Source: an uncultured Pelagibacteraceae bacterium (GTDB taxonomy: Bacteria; Pseudomonadota; Alphaproteobacteria; Pelagibacterales; Pelagibacteraceae). Taken from it: DNA of 64,000 nt. Location of the stretch: assembly GCA_902573425.1 (NCBI GenBank), contig CACGJO010000001.1, positions 186,001 to 250,000 of the forward strand, in the 5' to 3' direction. The translations under genes and the position numbers were made by a program. Positions 1 through 7,926 of the stretch are shown here, in pieces. Position 1 is the stretch's first letter, and each line of letters opens with the position of its first letter. The notes beneath the pieces were generated by a model. It ran no database searches and was not told the origin of the DNA. It saw only the letters and a list, made by a program, of their open reading frames with translations.

Positions 1-182
1 AGTCTTTTTGTATGTTCCTCAAGTTTAAAGATTTCTCCATTATAAACCCTCTCGCCCTCAAACACACAGCTTGCATAGTGTAAGCCATGATTTAGTAAAT
101 GGACTTTTGCATCTTTCCAATCCACCATATTGGAATTATACCAAATTTTTCCAGTTCTTTTGTCGTAGGGAATATTTTCCAT
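1..182 (-). CDS. ilvE: Branched-chain amino acid aminotransferase, 5' part only
   Basis: The reverse strand from the ATG at 182 reads into the window edge without a stop, giving about 60 N-terminal residues that begin [16 protein letters not shown]. The segment with [20 protein letters not shown] is the typical start of fold-type IV PLP aminotransferases of the IlvE family, which transfer the amino group between glutamate and the keto acids of leucine, isoleucine and valine. The lysine that binds PLP lies outside the window. The gene is divergent from the MarR regulator at 261, leaving a 78-base shared regulatory region. D-amino acid aminotransferases share this fold, but the N-terminus fits IlvE best. 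Confidence 0.88.
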   Translation of the reverse strand, partial: MENIPYDKRTGKIWYNSNMVDWKDAKVHLLNHGLHYASCVFEGERVYNGEIFKLEEHTKR

Positions 183-204
183 TAATTTTAAATTAAATAA
201 TTTT

Positions 205-237
205 TTGCTAACAAAAAAGTATATTTGTTGCTAAAAT
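205..237 (+). promoter_or_regulatory. Candidate promoter/operator of the MarR regulator operon
   Basis: Two copies of TTGCTAA start at 205 and 228, 23 bases apart (about two helical turns). Within them lies an inverted repeat, AACAAA (210-215) and TTTGTT (224-229). A -10-like TAAAAT at 232-237 overlaps the second copy. MarR proteins often repress their own operon by binding symmetric sites over the promoter, so this is a plausible autoregulatory site. The -35 element is weak and this is inference from sequence only. Confidence 0.35.
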
Positions 238-260
238 AAGTCAATATATCTGACCAAAAA

Positions 261-704
261 ATGAAAGAGCTTCTTTATTTAAAGGATGAGCAAATTAAAG
301 ACTGCATTCAGCTACTTCTGTATGCTTATAGAGAAACTTTCTCAGATCCGAAAGATATTTTAAAAAAAAATTCGATGGGGGCAGCCCATCACAGGACACT
401 TCATTTAATTGAGAGAAACGAAGGTATAAGTGTAAATGAGCTTTTGATTAAATTAAAAATAACTAAACAAAGTCTTAATAGAGTGCTCCAAGACTTAAAA
501 AAAATGAAAATTATCAAACAATTAAAAGACAATAATGACTCTAGAAGAAAACTTTTATATTTAGACCAAATTGGAAAAAAATTTTACAATGAGGTATTTC
601 AATCACAAAAAAAACGTATTTTTAATGCACTTAAAGATTCAGACTCCGACTCGGTTATAAAGTTTAAGCAAGTTTTAGAAAAAATTATAAATGGAAAAAA
701 ATAA
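261..704 (+). CDS. MarR-family transcriptional regulator
   Basis: A 147-residue winged-helix DNA-binding protein. The HTH lies around residues 50-80 (ISVNELLIKLKITKQSLNRVL), followed by a wing with DSRRKLLYL, the conserved D-R-R region of MarR proteins. It overlaps the next gene, an OmpR-type response regulator, by 14 bases, so the two are co-translated. A MarR protein next to an OmpR-type regulator resembles the PetP-PetR pair known upstream of the bc1 operon in Rhodobacter capsulatus. Here the bc1 genes lie about 8 kb further on. The role in bc1 control is inference. No ligand can be read from the sequence. Confidence 0.85.
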   Translation: MKELLYLKDEQIKDCIQLLLYAYRETFSDPKDILKKNSMGAAHHRTLHLIERNEGISVNELLIKLKITKQSLNRVLQDLKKMKIIKQLKDNNDSRRKLLYLDQIGKKFYNEVFQSQKKRIFNALKDSDSDSVIKFKQVLEKIINGKK

Positions 705-1368
705 ATACCATATATTAGTAGTTGATGATGATGATAAAATTAAAGAATTAATTAAACAATTTTTAATAGACAAGGGTTTAATAGTTTCTACAGCATCTAA
801 TGCAGATGAGGCAAAAGAAAAAGTAGAATTTTTTAATTTTGATTTAATTATTCTTGACGTAATGATGCCAGGACAAAGTGGTTATGAACTTACTAAAGAA
901 TTGAAAGCTTCGAAAAATATTCCTATTATTCTTTTAACCGCGAAGGGAGAGCCAGAGAATAGAATACATGGCCTCGAAATTGGAGCAGACGATTATTTGG
1001 GTAAACCATTTGAACCAAAAGAACTTCTTCTGAGAATCAAAAATATTATTAGATCTAATAATATGAAAGATTTATTGGATGAGAGTAAAATTGGTGATGC
1101 TGAATTGAATTTAAATAAAATGACAATTAAGTTAAATAAAAAAGTTAAAAAAATTAATTTATCTGAAAAAAACATATTACTTAAAATGCTATCTTCACCT
1201 GGTAAAATATTTTCTCGGACAGAAATTGGAAAGATATCAAAAATATCACAGGAAAGATCTATAGACGTTATGATAACTAGATTGAGGAAAAAAATTGAAC
1301 TTGATCCAAAAAATCCTAAATTTTTACAAACAATAAGAGGTTCTGGCTATGTCCTTTGGATTAAATAA
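691..1368 (+). CDS. OmpR/PhoB-type response regulator
   Basis: A 225-residue two-component regulator. The receiver domain spans about residues 6-120 with the acidic cluster VDDDD near 11-15, the phospho-acceptor Asp56 in ILDVMMPG, a Thr-Ala near residue 85 and the conserved lysine in GKPFEP. The C-terminal winged helix (about 130-225) ends with the Trans_reg_C pattern SIDVMITRLRKKIE and TIRGSGYVL. It overlaps both the upstream MarR gene and the downstream sensor kinase gene (by 20 bases), so the kinase is almost certainly its partner. It may correspond to PetR or to the single OmpR-type regulator of SAR11 genomes. The target genes cannot be told from the sequence. Confidence 0.92.
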   Translation: MEKNKYHILVVDDDDKIKELIKQFLIDKGLIVSTASNADEAKEKVEFFNFDLIILDVMMPGQSGYELTKELKASKNIPIILLTAKGEPENRIHGLEIGADDYLGKPFEPKELLLRIKNIIRSNNMKDLLDESKIGDAELNLNKMTIKLNKKVKKINLSEKNILLKMLSSPGKIFSRTEIGKISKISQERSIDVMITRLRKKIELDPKNPKFLQTIRGSGYVLWIK

Positions 1369-2668
1369 TTTTTTAAAAAAATTTCTACCTAAAAGATTGT
1401 TTTATAGAGCATTAATTATTGTTGCTGCTCCAATTATACTTTTACAATTAACAATTTCGATCGTCTTTTTTGATAGTATTTGGATTAAAGCAAATAAAGG
1501 TATGACCAAATCTCTTGTAGGTGAAGTCAAGACATTATTTGATTCTTTTAATTCAGCAGATACTGATACAGTTATATTTTTGACGAATTTATACAAAAAA
1601 AATTTTGATTTTGTGATAAATATCAAAAAAACTGAGGGCTTGCCAACTACAAAATCGGATAGACGTTTCAGTCCAATGGATAGATCACTTAGAAGAGAGT
1701 TAAAACCCATATTTGGAAATAATTATTGGTTTGATACCGTAACTTATTTAGATCTTGTTGATCTTAGAATTAGAACTAATGATCAAATTATTCAAATCTT
1801 TTTTCCAAAAAGTAAAATTGCTCCGTCATCTGTAAGGGTGTTTGTGTTATGGATAACTCTGCCTTCATTAATTTTAATTCTTATAGCAATTCTCTTTTTA
1901 AGAAATCAAACTCGACCTATCGTGAAGTTGTCTAAAGCTGCAGAGAGATTTGGAAGAGGTGAAAGGGTTGACGATCTGAGACCATCGGGTGCGTCTGAAA
2001 TTAGAAAAGCAACAATAGAATTTGATAAAATGATGAAAAGGATCAACAAACATTTAAATCAACGATCCGAGATGCTGTCAGGTATAAGCCATGACTTAAG
2101 AACTCCTTTAACTAGATTAAAATTACAATTAGCTATGACCGATAAAAAAGATAATGCAAAGAAAATGGCTTCAGATATCGATGAAATGGAAAAAATGCTT
2201 AATGATTATCTTCAATATGCAAAGTCACAATCTGAAGAAGATTATGTTGAAATAGATATAAATGAATTAGTTTTAGATATATTAACAAATTTTGATAGTT
2301 CTAAATACGAGTATAAAGTTAATGAAAAAGTTAAGATATATGGAAGAAAAAATTTATTAAGAAGAAGTTTGTCAAATATAGTTGAAAATGGTCTTTCCTA
2401 CGGCGATAAGATTTATGTAGAGATAAAAAAATCTGTTGGAAATGCAATTGTAACAATTCAGGATAATGGTCCAGGTCTTCCAAAAAAAGAATACGAAAAT
2501 GTTTTTAAACCTTTTTATAGAGTAGATAAAAGTAGAAGTTTAAATAGATCTGGTGTTGGTCTGGGACTTTCTATATCCCAGGATATAGTAAAGTCACATG
2601 GGGGCAATATATTGTTATCTGAAAGTAAATTTAATGGTTTGGCGGTTAAAGTTTCTTTGCCTTTTTAG
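1349..2668 (+). CDS. Sensor histidine kinase (EnvZ-like)
   Basis: A 439-residue inner-membrane sensor kinase. Membrane segments lie near residues 18-42 and 166-186 and flank a periplasmic sensor region of about 120 residues. A HAMP linker follows (TRPIVKLSKAAERFGRG). The dimerisation domain has the phospho-acceptor His248 in GISHDLRTPLTRL. The ATPase domain shows the N box (NIVENGLSYG), the G1 box (DNGPGLP) and the G2 box (GVGLGLSI). The start overlaps the response regulator by 20 bases. The 3' end overlaps ubiK on the other strand by 23 bases. The layout matches EnvZ-type kinases; the signal is unknown. Confidence 0.92.
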   Translation: MSFGLNNFLKKFLPKRLFYRALIIVAAPIILLQLTISIVFFDSIWIKANKGMTKSLVGEVKTLFDSFNSADTDTVIFLTNLYKKNFDFVINIKKTEGLPTTKSDRRFSPMDRSLRRELKPIFGNNYWFDTVTYLDLVDLRIRTNDQIIQIFFPKSKIAPSSVRVFVLWITLPSLILILIAILFLRNQTRPIVKLSKAAERFGRGERVDDLRPSGASEIRKATIEFDKMMKRINKHLNQRSEMLSGISHDLRTPLTRLKLQLAMTDKKDNAKKMASDIDEMEKMLNDYLQYAKSQSEEDYVEIDINELVLDILTNFDSSKYEYKVNEKVKIYGRKNLLRRSLSNIVENGLSYGDKIYVEIKKSVGNAIVTIQDNGPGLPKKEYENVFKPFYRVDKSRSLNRSGVGLGLSISQDIVKSHGGNILLSESKFNGLAVKVSLPF

Positions 2669-2894
2669 TTTTTTTTTGTTTTTTTTTTAATTCGATAATT
2701 TCTTTTTGTTGTTTTTCAATGATTTTTTTTAAAATAGAAAATTCATCTTTTGTAACCAAATCTAGTTTGCTCACAAAGTCCTCCTTTTTAAATTTAATAG
2801 ATGTTGCAATCTCTTTTCTTAAATCTTTAGAAGTAATAAGACCTGCTTCAATAAAACCCGATATCATTTTGAGAATTTTTTGAGAATTATTCAT
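2646..2894 (-). CDS. ubiK: Ubiquinone biosynthesis accessory factor UbiK (BMFP domain)
   Basis: An 82-residue, highly charged helical protein. It has the BMFP/YqiC pattern: an amphipathic N-terminal half (KILKMISGFIEAGLITSKDLRKEI) and a C-terminal coiled coil (LVTKDEFSILKKIIEKQQKEIIELKKK) ending in a lysine-rich tail. UbiK proteins help the ubiquinone-hydroxylation complex under aerobic conditions and bind membranes as trimers. The gene is divergent from lgt (53 bases apart), a neighbourhood common for this family in alphaproteobacteria. It is convergent with the sensor kinase gene and overlaps it by 23 bases. Confidence 0.78.
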   Translation of the reverse strand: MNNSQKILKMISGFIEAGLITSKDLRKEIATSIKFKKEDFVSKLDLVTKDEFSILKKIIEKQQKEIIELKKKQKKTKKAKKL

Positions 2895-2947
2895 AATTTC
2901 ACTTTAAATTATAAGTAATTTAATTTCAATTGTGATAAATTTAACAT

Positions 2948-3739
2948 ATGGTAAATAATTTGAATCCTGTTCTTATCGATTTAGGAATTATCAAAATTCA
3001 TTGGTATTCTCTGGCCTATATATTTGGCATATTAATTGGCTGGTGGTATGGGAGATTTTTAATTAAAAAAAAAGTTAGATTTATCGATCAAGAAAATTAT
3101 ATAAAAAATTTTGATGATTTAATTTCTTACATAATTATTGGCGTAATTATTGGTGGAAGATTGGGATATGTAATATTTTATAATCCTTCATATTTTATTG
3201 AAAGCCCTATTCAAATTTTTAAGTTATGGGAAGGCGGGATGTCCTTTCACGGAGGATTAATAGGTGTTATTGTAAGCGCTTATGTTTTTTCAAATCTTAA
3301 AAAACTTAATTATAAAATATATTTCGATCTAATTTGCTGTGTGGCACCTATTGGAATTTTTTTGGGGAGAGTTGCAAATTTTATAAACAGCGAACTTTAT
3401 GGGACACCCACAGAAAAACCTTGGGGAGTTATTTTTCCGAAAATTGATAACTTAACTAGACACCCCTCACAACTCTATGAGGCATTTTTAGAAGGAATTG
3501 TTTTATTCGTATTAATAAATTTTTTATTCTTAAAAAAGAAATTAAATTACGGAATAATATCTTTTGTATTTTTAATTTCATACAGTTTTTTTAGAATTTT
3601 AGTTGAACAATTTAGAGAGCCTGACAAACATATTGGATATATTTTTAATTTTATGAGTCTTGGCTCTTTACTAAGTATTGCTATGATAATTTTTGCTATT
3701 ATATTTGTGTCAAAAATTAACTCAAATGAAAAAAATTAG
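2948..3739 (+). CDS. lgt: Prolipoprotein diacylglyceryl transferase
   Basis: A 263-residue polytopic inner-membrane enzyme. It transfers diacylglycerol from phosphatidylglycerol to the lipobox cysteine, the first step of lipoprotein maturation. Visible family features are WYSLAYIFGI near the N-terminus, the region GGRLGYV, the HGG motif in MSFHGGLIGV, and the Lgt signature GRVANFINSELYG. About seven hydrophobic segments are present and the length is typical. It overlaps the next gene slightly (ATG at 3726), indicating translational coupling. The next enzyme of the pathway, lspA, is also in this window at 56276. Confidence 0.95.
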   Translation: MVNNLNPVLIDLGIIKIHWYSLAYIFGILIGWWYGRFLIKKKVRFIDQENYIKNFDDLISYIIIGVIIGGRLGYVIFYNPSYFIESPIQIFKLWEGGMSFHGGLIGVIVSAYVFSNLKKLNYKIYFDLICCVAPIGIFLGRVANFINSELYGTPTEKPWGVIFPKIDNLTRHPSQLYEAFLEGIVLFVLINFLFLKKKLNYGIISFVFLISYSFFRILVEQFREPDKHIGYIFNFMSLGSLLSIAMIIFAIIFVSKINSNEKN

Positions 3740-4790
3740 TAAATTATTTTCAAAAAAAAAATCAATGCCGTTAGATTCTTTTTTGGATAAGGTTCTTTAC
3801 GACAGAGATTTTGGTTATTATCAAAAGAAAAATCCTTTTGGAGAAAAAGGGGATTTTATAACTGCTCCAAATATTTCAAATCTTTTTGGAGAAATGATGA
3901 CTATTTGGTTAGTGAGTTTTTGGGAAAAATTGAGAAAGCCAAAAAAAATTAATTTTGTTGAGATGGGGCCGGGTAATGGAGATCTTTGTTTATCTATTTT
4001 ACAAACATTAAAAAATTTTCCCCAAGTTTATAAATCTATAAATATAATTCTTTATGAAAGAAGTGAAACATTAAGAAAAATACAGAGAAAAAGAATTAAC
4101 ACACAAAAAGTAAAATGGATTAAAAATTTGAAGCTAATTAAAGACGGGCCTGTTATATTTTTTGGAAATGAATTTTTAGATGCTCTACCTATAAAGCAGT
4201 TTAAAAAAATAAATGGAAAATTATTTGAAAAATACGTAGAAATTAACAAAAAAAACAACATAAATTTTTTTTTTAAGAAACCTATTAAAAAACAAATAGA
4301 AAAATTAAAAAATTTTGAAGCTATAAAAAACAATATTGTAATAGAATATCCAGAACATGGATTTAAGGAATTAAATGAGGTATGCAAAAAGATCAGACAA
4401 TTAAATGGCGGTGCTCTTTTTATTGATTATGGATATATAAAAGAGCAAAATTTTGATACGCTTCAATCAGTTAAAAAACACAAATTTAACGATATTCTGC
4501 AAAATGTTGGTGAGGCTGATATTACTTCTTTGGTTAATTTTAATTTATACAAGGAATATTTTAATATGAAAAATTTATGTGTAGACAAAATTATTTCTCA
4601 AAGTGAATTTCTTCAAAAACTGGGGATTATGGAAAGGTATAAAATATTAAGTAATAAGTTAGATAATAATGAAAAATCAAATTTATATGGCAGAATAAGA
4701 AGGCTTATTCATCCTAAAATGATGGGAGAAAATTTCAAAGTTATTTTTGCAAAAAATAAAAAATGTAGTTTCACTATAGACCTTAACTAA
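3726..4790 (+). CDS. SAM-dependent methyltransferase, MidA/NDUFAF7 family
   Basis: About 354 residues from the ATG at 3726. An upstream in-frame start at 3693 would lie inside lgt and is less likely. The N-terminus with MPLDSFLDKVLYDRDFGYYQKK and GEKGDFITAPNIS is diagnostic for the MidA/NDUFAF7 family (DUF185). The SAM motif VEMGPGNGDL follows, then FGNEFLDALPIKQF. In mitochondria the homologue methylates an arginine of a complex I subunit and is needed for its assembly. A similar role here is inference. The stop overlaps the pgeF start by one base (TAATG). Confidence 0.88.
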   Translation: MKKISKLFSKKKSMPLDSFLDKVLYDRDFGYYQKKNPFGEKGDFITAPNISNLFGEMMTIWLVSFWEKLRKPKKINFVEMGPGNGDLCLSILQTLKNFPQVYKSINIILYERSETLRKIQRKRINTQKVKWIKNLKLIKDGPVIFFGNEFLDALPIKQFKKINGKLFEKYVEINKKNNINFFFKKPIKKQIEKLKNFEAIKNNIVIEYPEHGFKELNEVCKKIRQLNGGALFIDYGYIKEQNFDTLQSVKKHKFNDILQNVGEADITSLVNFNLYKEYFNMKNLCVDKIISQSEFLQKLGIMERYKILSNKLDNNEKSNLYGRIRRLIHPKMMGENFKVIFAKNKKCSFTIDLN

Positions 4791-5554
4791 TGTTTTATTC
4801 AAAAAATTTAATGAGTGAGGTTAATGTAAAACATTGCTTCTTCTCAAGAAAAAACGGCGTCTCCAAAGGAATATATGAAAGTTTAAATTGTGGTATTGGA
4901 AGTAACGATGACATTAATAATGTTAAAAAAAATTTGGAGATAGTTTCTAAAAATTTCAATATTCAAAGTAGTAAATTGGCGCTAATGAATCAGACTCATA
5001 GTAATAAAGTCATATTTATTAAAGATTTAAATAATTTAAAAAGATTTGATTGTGACGCTTTATTGACAAGTAATAACGACATTGCTCTTTGTGTATTAAC
5101 TGCAGATTGTGCGCCAATATTAATTTATGAAACCAAAAAAAAAATAGTGGGATGCATACATGCTGGTTGGAAGGGAGCATTTTTGGGTATTATTGAAAAT
5201 ACGATATTAAAATTGTCAGAAATGGGTGGAGATAAAAATAAATTAGCTGTAACTGTGGGACCTTGTATATCTCAAAATAATTATGAAGTTAAAAAAGATT
5301 TTTATTCAAATTTTATGTCTCAGTCTAAACAAAACGAAAAATTCTTTGAAAAAAAGGGAAATGAGAAATTTAGATTCAATTTACGAGCATATATAAATAA
5401 AAAATTTCAAGATTTAGGTGTTCAAACGATTGATAATATTGCAGTGGATAGTTTTGCCTCTGAGAACGAATATTTTAGCCATAGAAGGGCCAAAAAGTTA
5501 GGTCAAGATGACTACGGAAGATGCATATCAGCAATTAGAAAAATTGCTTTATAA
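4790..5554 (+). CDS. pgeF: Peptidoglycan editing factor PgeF / laccase-domain protein
   Basis: A 254-residue protein of the YfiH/DUF152 family. Hallmarks are FSRKNGVSKGIYESLNCG near the N-terminus, NQTHSNKV, the block TADCAPIL with a metal-binding Cys, HAGWKGAFLGI, and a GPCIS motif. These residues form the zinc site. Family members have been described as copper-independent purine nucleoside phosphorylases/deaminases and as peptidoglycan editing factors. The ATG at 4790 overlaps the previous stop (TAATG); an internal ATG at 4811 is an alternative. Which activity applies here cannot be decided from the sequence. Confidence 0.9.
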   Translation: MFYSKNLMSEVNVKHCFFSRKNGVSKGIYESLNCGIGSNDDINNVKKNLEIVSKNFNIQSSKLALMNQTHSNKVIFIKDLNNLKRFDCDALLTSNNDIALCVLTADCAPILIYETKKKIVGCIHAGWKGAFLGIIENTILKLSEMGGDKNKLAVTVGPCISQNNYEVKKDFYSNFMSQSKQNEKFFEKKGNEKFRFNLRAYINKKFQDLGVQTIDNIAVDSFASENEYFSHRRAKKLGQDDYGRCISAIRKIAL

Positions 5555-5560
5555 AATTAA

Positions 5561-5589
5561 TTGAAAATTTGACTTATTGGATGTATAAG
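5561..5589 (+). promoter_or_regulatory. Candidate sigma-70 promoter for prs
   Basis: TTGAAA at 5561-5566 and TATAAG at 5584-5589 are separated by 17 bases. They sit in the 46-base gap between pgeF and prs and leave a leader of only about 5 bases or so before the ATG at 5601. This is one of the better matches to a housekeeping promoter in the window. Confidence 0.45.
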
Positions 5590-5600
5590 TAATTTTCCTA

Positions 5601-6533
5601 ATGAAAATTTTATCAGGAACAAGCAACCCTTCACTAAGCAAAAGTATCAGTAAACAGCTTAAGCTTAAATTAATTAACACAAATATTAAAAATTTTGCAG
5701 ATGGAGAAATATATGTTGAGATTAATGAAAACATAAGAGGAAATAGTGTATTTGTAGTTCAATCTACATCTACGCCGGCTAATGACAATTTGATGGAATT
5801 ACTATTGTGTATAGATGCCTTAAAAAGATCGTCAGCCAAAAGTGTTACAGCAGTAATTCCATATTTTGGTTACGCAAGGCAAGATAGAAAAGTTGTACCC
5901 AGAACTTCAATTTCTGCAAAGGTAGTATCAAACTTAATTACCAAAGCAGGTGCCAATAGGATTGTTACAGTAGATTTACATGCTGGTCAGATACAAGGTT
6001 TTTTTGACATGCCAGTAGATAATTTGTTTACCACTCCATTATTTGCAAGATATATAAAAAAAAATATTAAAAGTAAGAATTTAACATGTGTGTCTCCAGA
6101 CGCAGGAGGAATTGAAAGAACAAGGGGTTTGGCAAAAAAAATTAATGCTGACTTAGCGATTATAGATAAAAGGAGACCACAAGCTGGAAAGTCTCAAGTT
6201 ATGAATGTTATAGGTGAAATAAAAAATAAAAATTGTATTATTGTAGACGATATTATTGATAGCGGAGGTACAATAGTAAATGCTGTTGAAGCCTTGATTA
6301 AAAAAGGAGCGAAGGATGTACATGTTTTCGTAACACATGCTGTTCTTAGCGGAGATGCAGTAAATAAAATTAAAAAGTCTAAAATAAAAAAATTAATTAT
6401 TACCGATACTATAGATAATAGTAGAAGAATAAAAAATGTTGGTAAAATACAAGTATTATCAATTGCTCCTCTTATGGCAGAAGCAATAAAGAGGATTTCA
6501 AACTCTACATCTGTGTCAGATCTGTTTAATTAA
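5601..6533 (+). CDS. prs: Ribose-phosphate pyrophosphokinase
   Basis: A 310-residue, full-length PRPP synthetase. It transfers pyrophosphate from ATP to ribose 5-phosphate, giving the PRPP used for purines, pyrimidines, histidine, tryptophan and NAD. Visible motifs are FADGEIYVEINENIRG near the N-terminus, YFGYARQDRK for ATP binding, the pyrophosphate-loop region VDLHAGQIQGFFDMPVDNL, and the PRPP-binding loop IIVDDIIDSGGTI. It is followed at short distance by rplY and pth, a common order in proteobacteria. A good promoter candidate lies directly upstream. Confidence 0.97.
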   Translation: MKILSGTSNPSLSKSISKQLKLKLINTNIKNFADGEIYVEINENIRGNSVFVVQSTSTPANDNLMELLLCIDALKRSSAKSVTAVIPYFGYARQDRKVVPRTSISAKVVSNLITKAGANRIVTVDLHAGQIQGFFDMPVDNLFTTPLFARYIKKNIKSKNLTCVSPDAGGIERTRGLAKKINADLAIIDKRRPQAGKSQVMNVIGEIKNKNCIIVDDIIDSGGTIVNAVEALIKKGAKDVHVFVTHAVLSGDAVNKIKKSKIKKLIITDTIDNSRRIKNVGKIQVLSIAPLMAEAIKRISNSTSVSDLFN

Positions 6534-6576
6534 ACCCTTGTTTTATTTTAAAGTTGGGGTAAATTGGCTCATTCAA

Positions 6577-7347
6577 ATGACAAATAATTTAAAGGCCACT
6601 AAGAGAGAAACAAAAACTAAAGGTCAAATAAATATTTTAAGATCTAAAGGTTTTATACCGGCTATTTTATATGGCGGTAAAAGTCCGAATTTAAAATTAA
6701 GCATAAGTGAAAAATTTGTTGATGACGTTTTAAGAACGGAAAATTTTTTGTCTACAGTGATAGATCTTGACATTGATGGAAAGAAAGAAAAAGTAATTCC
6801 TCGAGACGTTAGTTACCACGTTACGTCGGATAAACCTACTCACATTGATTTTATGCGAATTGTTCAAGGTTCAAATATCATTTTAGAAATCCCGGTTAAA
6901 TTTAAAAATAATGATCAGTGTAGCGGTCTTAAAAAAGGCGGCGTTTTAAATATCGTAAGAAGAAAAATTGAACTAAAATGTCAGGCAGAAACTATACCTG
7001 AAAATATTGATGTAGATTTAGCTGGTTTAGATATTGGTACAAGTATAAGAATATCTTCTGTTACACTTCCTCAAAATGCAGAATTAACAATTACAGATAG
7101 AGATTTTGTGGTGGCCACAATAGCTGCACCAACAATTGTAAAAGAACCTGAAAAACCAGCTGAAGAAACTGCTGCTGAAGGTGAAGGTAGTCAAGAGACT
7201 TCTGCTGAGGGTACAGATACAACAACGGCAGGTAAAGAAGGTGAAGCTTCTAAGAAAGACGATAAAGGCAAAGACCCTGCACCAGATAAAAAACAGTCTG
7301 GTGAGAAAAAAACTGCTCCGGATAAAAAAACTCCTGATAAAAAATAA
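6577..7347 (+). CDS. rplY: 50S ribosomal protein L25/general stress protein Ctc
   Basis: Long-form (TL5/CTC-type) L25, about 256 residues from the ATG at 6577. The start at 6538 would add a non-homologous leader. The N-terminal 5S-rRNA-binding domain runs from KATKRETKTKGQ through LRSKGFIPAILYGG. The CTC beta domain follows and ends near TDRDFVVATIAAP. From about residue 185 there is a low-complexity tail of some 70 residues, first acidic (EEPA, EGEGS, TSAEGT) and then lysine- and proline-rich with repeated PDKK units. The tail is unusually long and is probably disordered. The gene lies between prs and pth, the standard order. Confidence 0.93.
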   Translation: MTNNLKATKRETKTKGQINILRSKGFIPAILYGGKSPNLKLSISEKFVDDVLRTENFLSTVIDLDIDGKKEKVIPRDVSYHVTSDKPTHIDFMRIVQGSNIILEIPVKFKNNDQCSGLKKGGVLNIVRRKIELKCQAETIPENIDVDLAGLDIGTSIRISSVTLPQNAELTITDRDFVVATIAAPTIVKEPEKPAEETAAEGEGSQETSAEGTDTTTAGKEGEASKKDDKGKDPAPDKKQSGEKKTAPDKKTPDKK

Positions 7348-7353
7348 ATATTT

Positions 7354-7926
7354 ATGCTTTTGCTTGTAGGTTTAGGAAACCCCGGTCCCAATAATACAAA
7401 CAATAGACATAATATTGGTTTTAAAATTATAGATGCAATAAACTCTGAATTTAGTCTGTCAAAACAAAAACCTAAATTTAAAGGGCTTTTAACAACTGGA
7501 AATATTCAAGATAAAAAAGTTTATGCGATTAAACCATTAACTTTTATGAATAATTCTGGAGTTTGTATCAAAGAACTTATTGATTATTTTAAAATTGATG
7601 CAAAAAATGTAATAGTTTTTCATGACGATTTAGATATAGACCTAGGAAAAGTAAAAGCTAAATTTGGTGGAACTAGTGCGGGTCATAATGGTATTGAATC
7701 TATTGATAAATTTATTGGTAAAGATTATTCAAGAGTAAGAATTGGAATTGGTCGACCTGAACAAAAAAGTAAAGTTAACAATCATGTCTTAGAAGATTTT
7801 AATGAAAATGAAGAAGATAGAATTAAAGATATTACTGAAAACATTGTTAAATTAATTCCAGCTTTAATTAACAAAGAAATGGATTTATTTTCAAGCAAGG
7901 TAAACCAGAATTTGAATGGGATTTAA
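7354..7926 (+). CDS. pth: Peptidyl-tRNA hydrolase
   Basis: A 190-residue enzyme that releases tRNA from peptidyl-tRNA that dropped off the ribosome. Motifs are VGLGNPGPNNTNNRHNIGF with the catalytic His, KPLTFMNNSG, and FHDDLDIDLGKVK followed by GTSAGHNGIESI. It starts 6 bases after rplY and overlaps the ychF start by 11 bases. The pth-ychF pair is widely conserved. Start and length are typical. Confidence 0.96.
   Translation: MLLLVGLGNPGPNNTNNRHNIGFKIIDAINSEFSLSKQKPKFKGLLTTGNIQDKKVYAIKPLTFMNNSGVCIKELIDYFKIDAKNVIVFHDDLDIDLGKVKAKFGGTSAGHNGIESIDKFIGKDYSRVRIGIGRPEQKSKVNNHVLEDFNENEEDRIKDITENIVKLIPALINKEMDLFSSKVNQNLNGI

Noticed and set aside
6534-6576. Riboswitch or ribosomal-protein autoregulatory leader before rplY
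   Set aside because: The gap is 43 bases and shows no convincing stem-loop.
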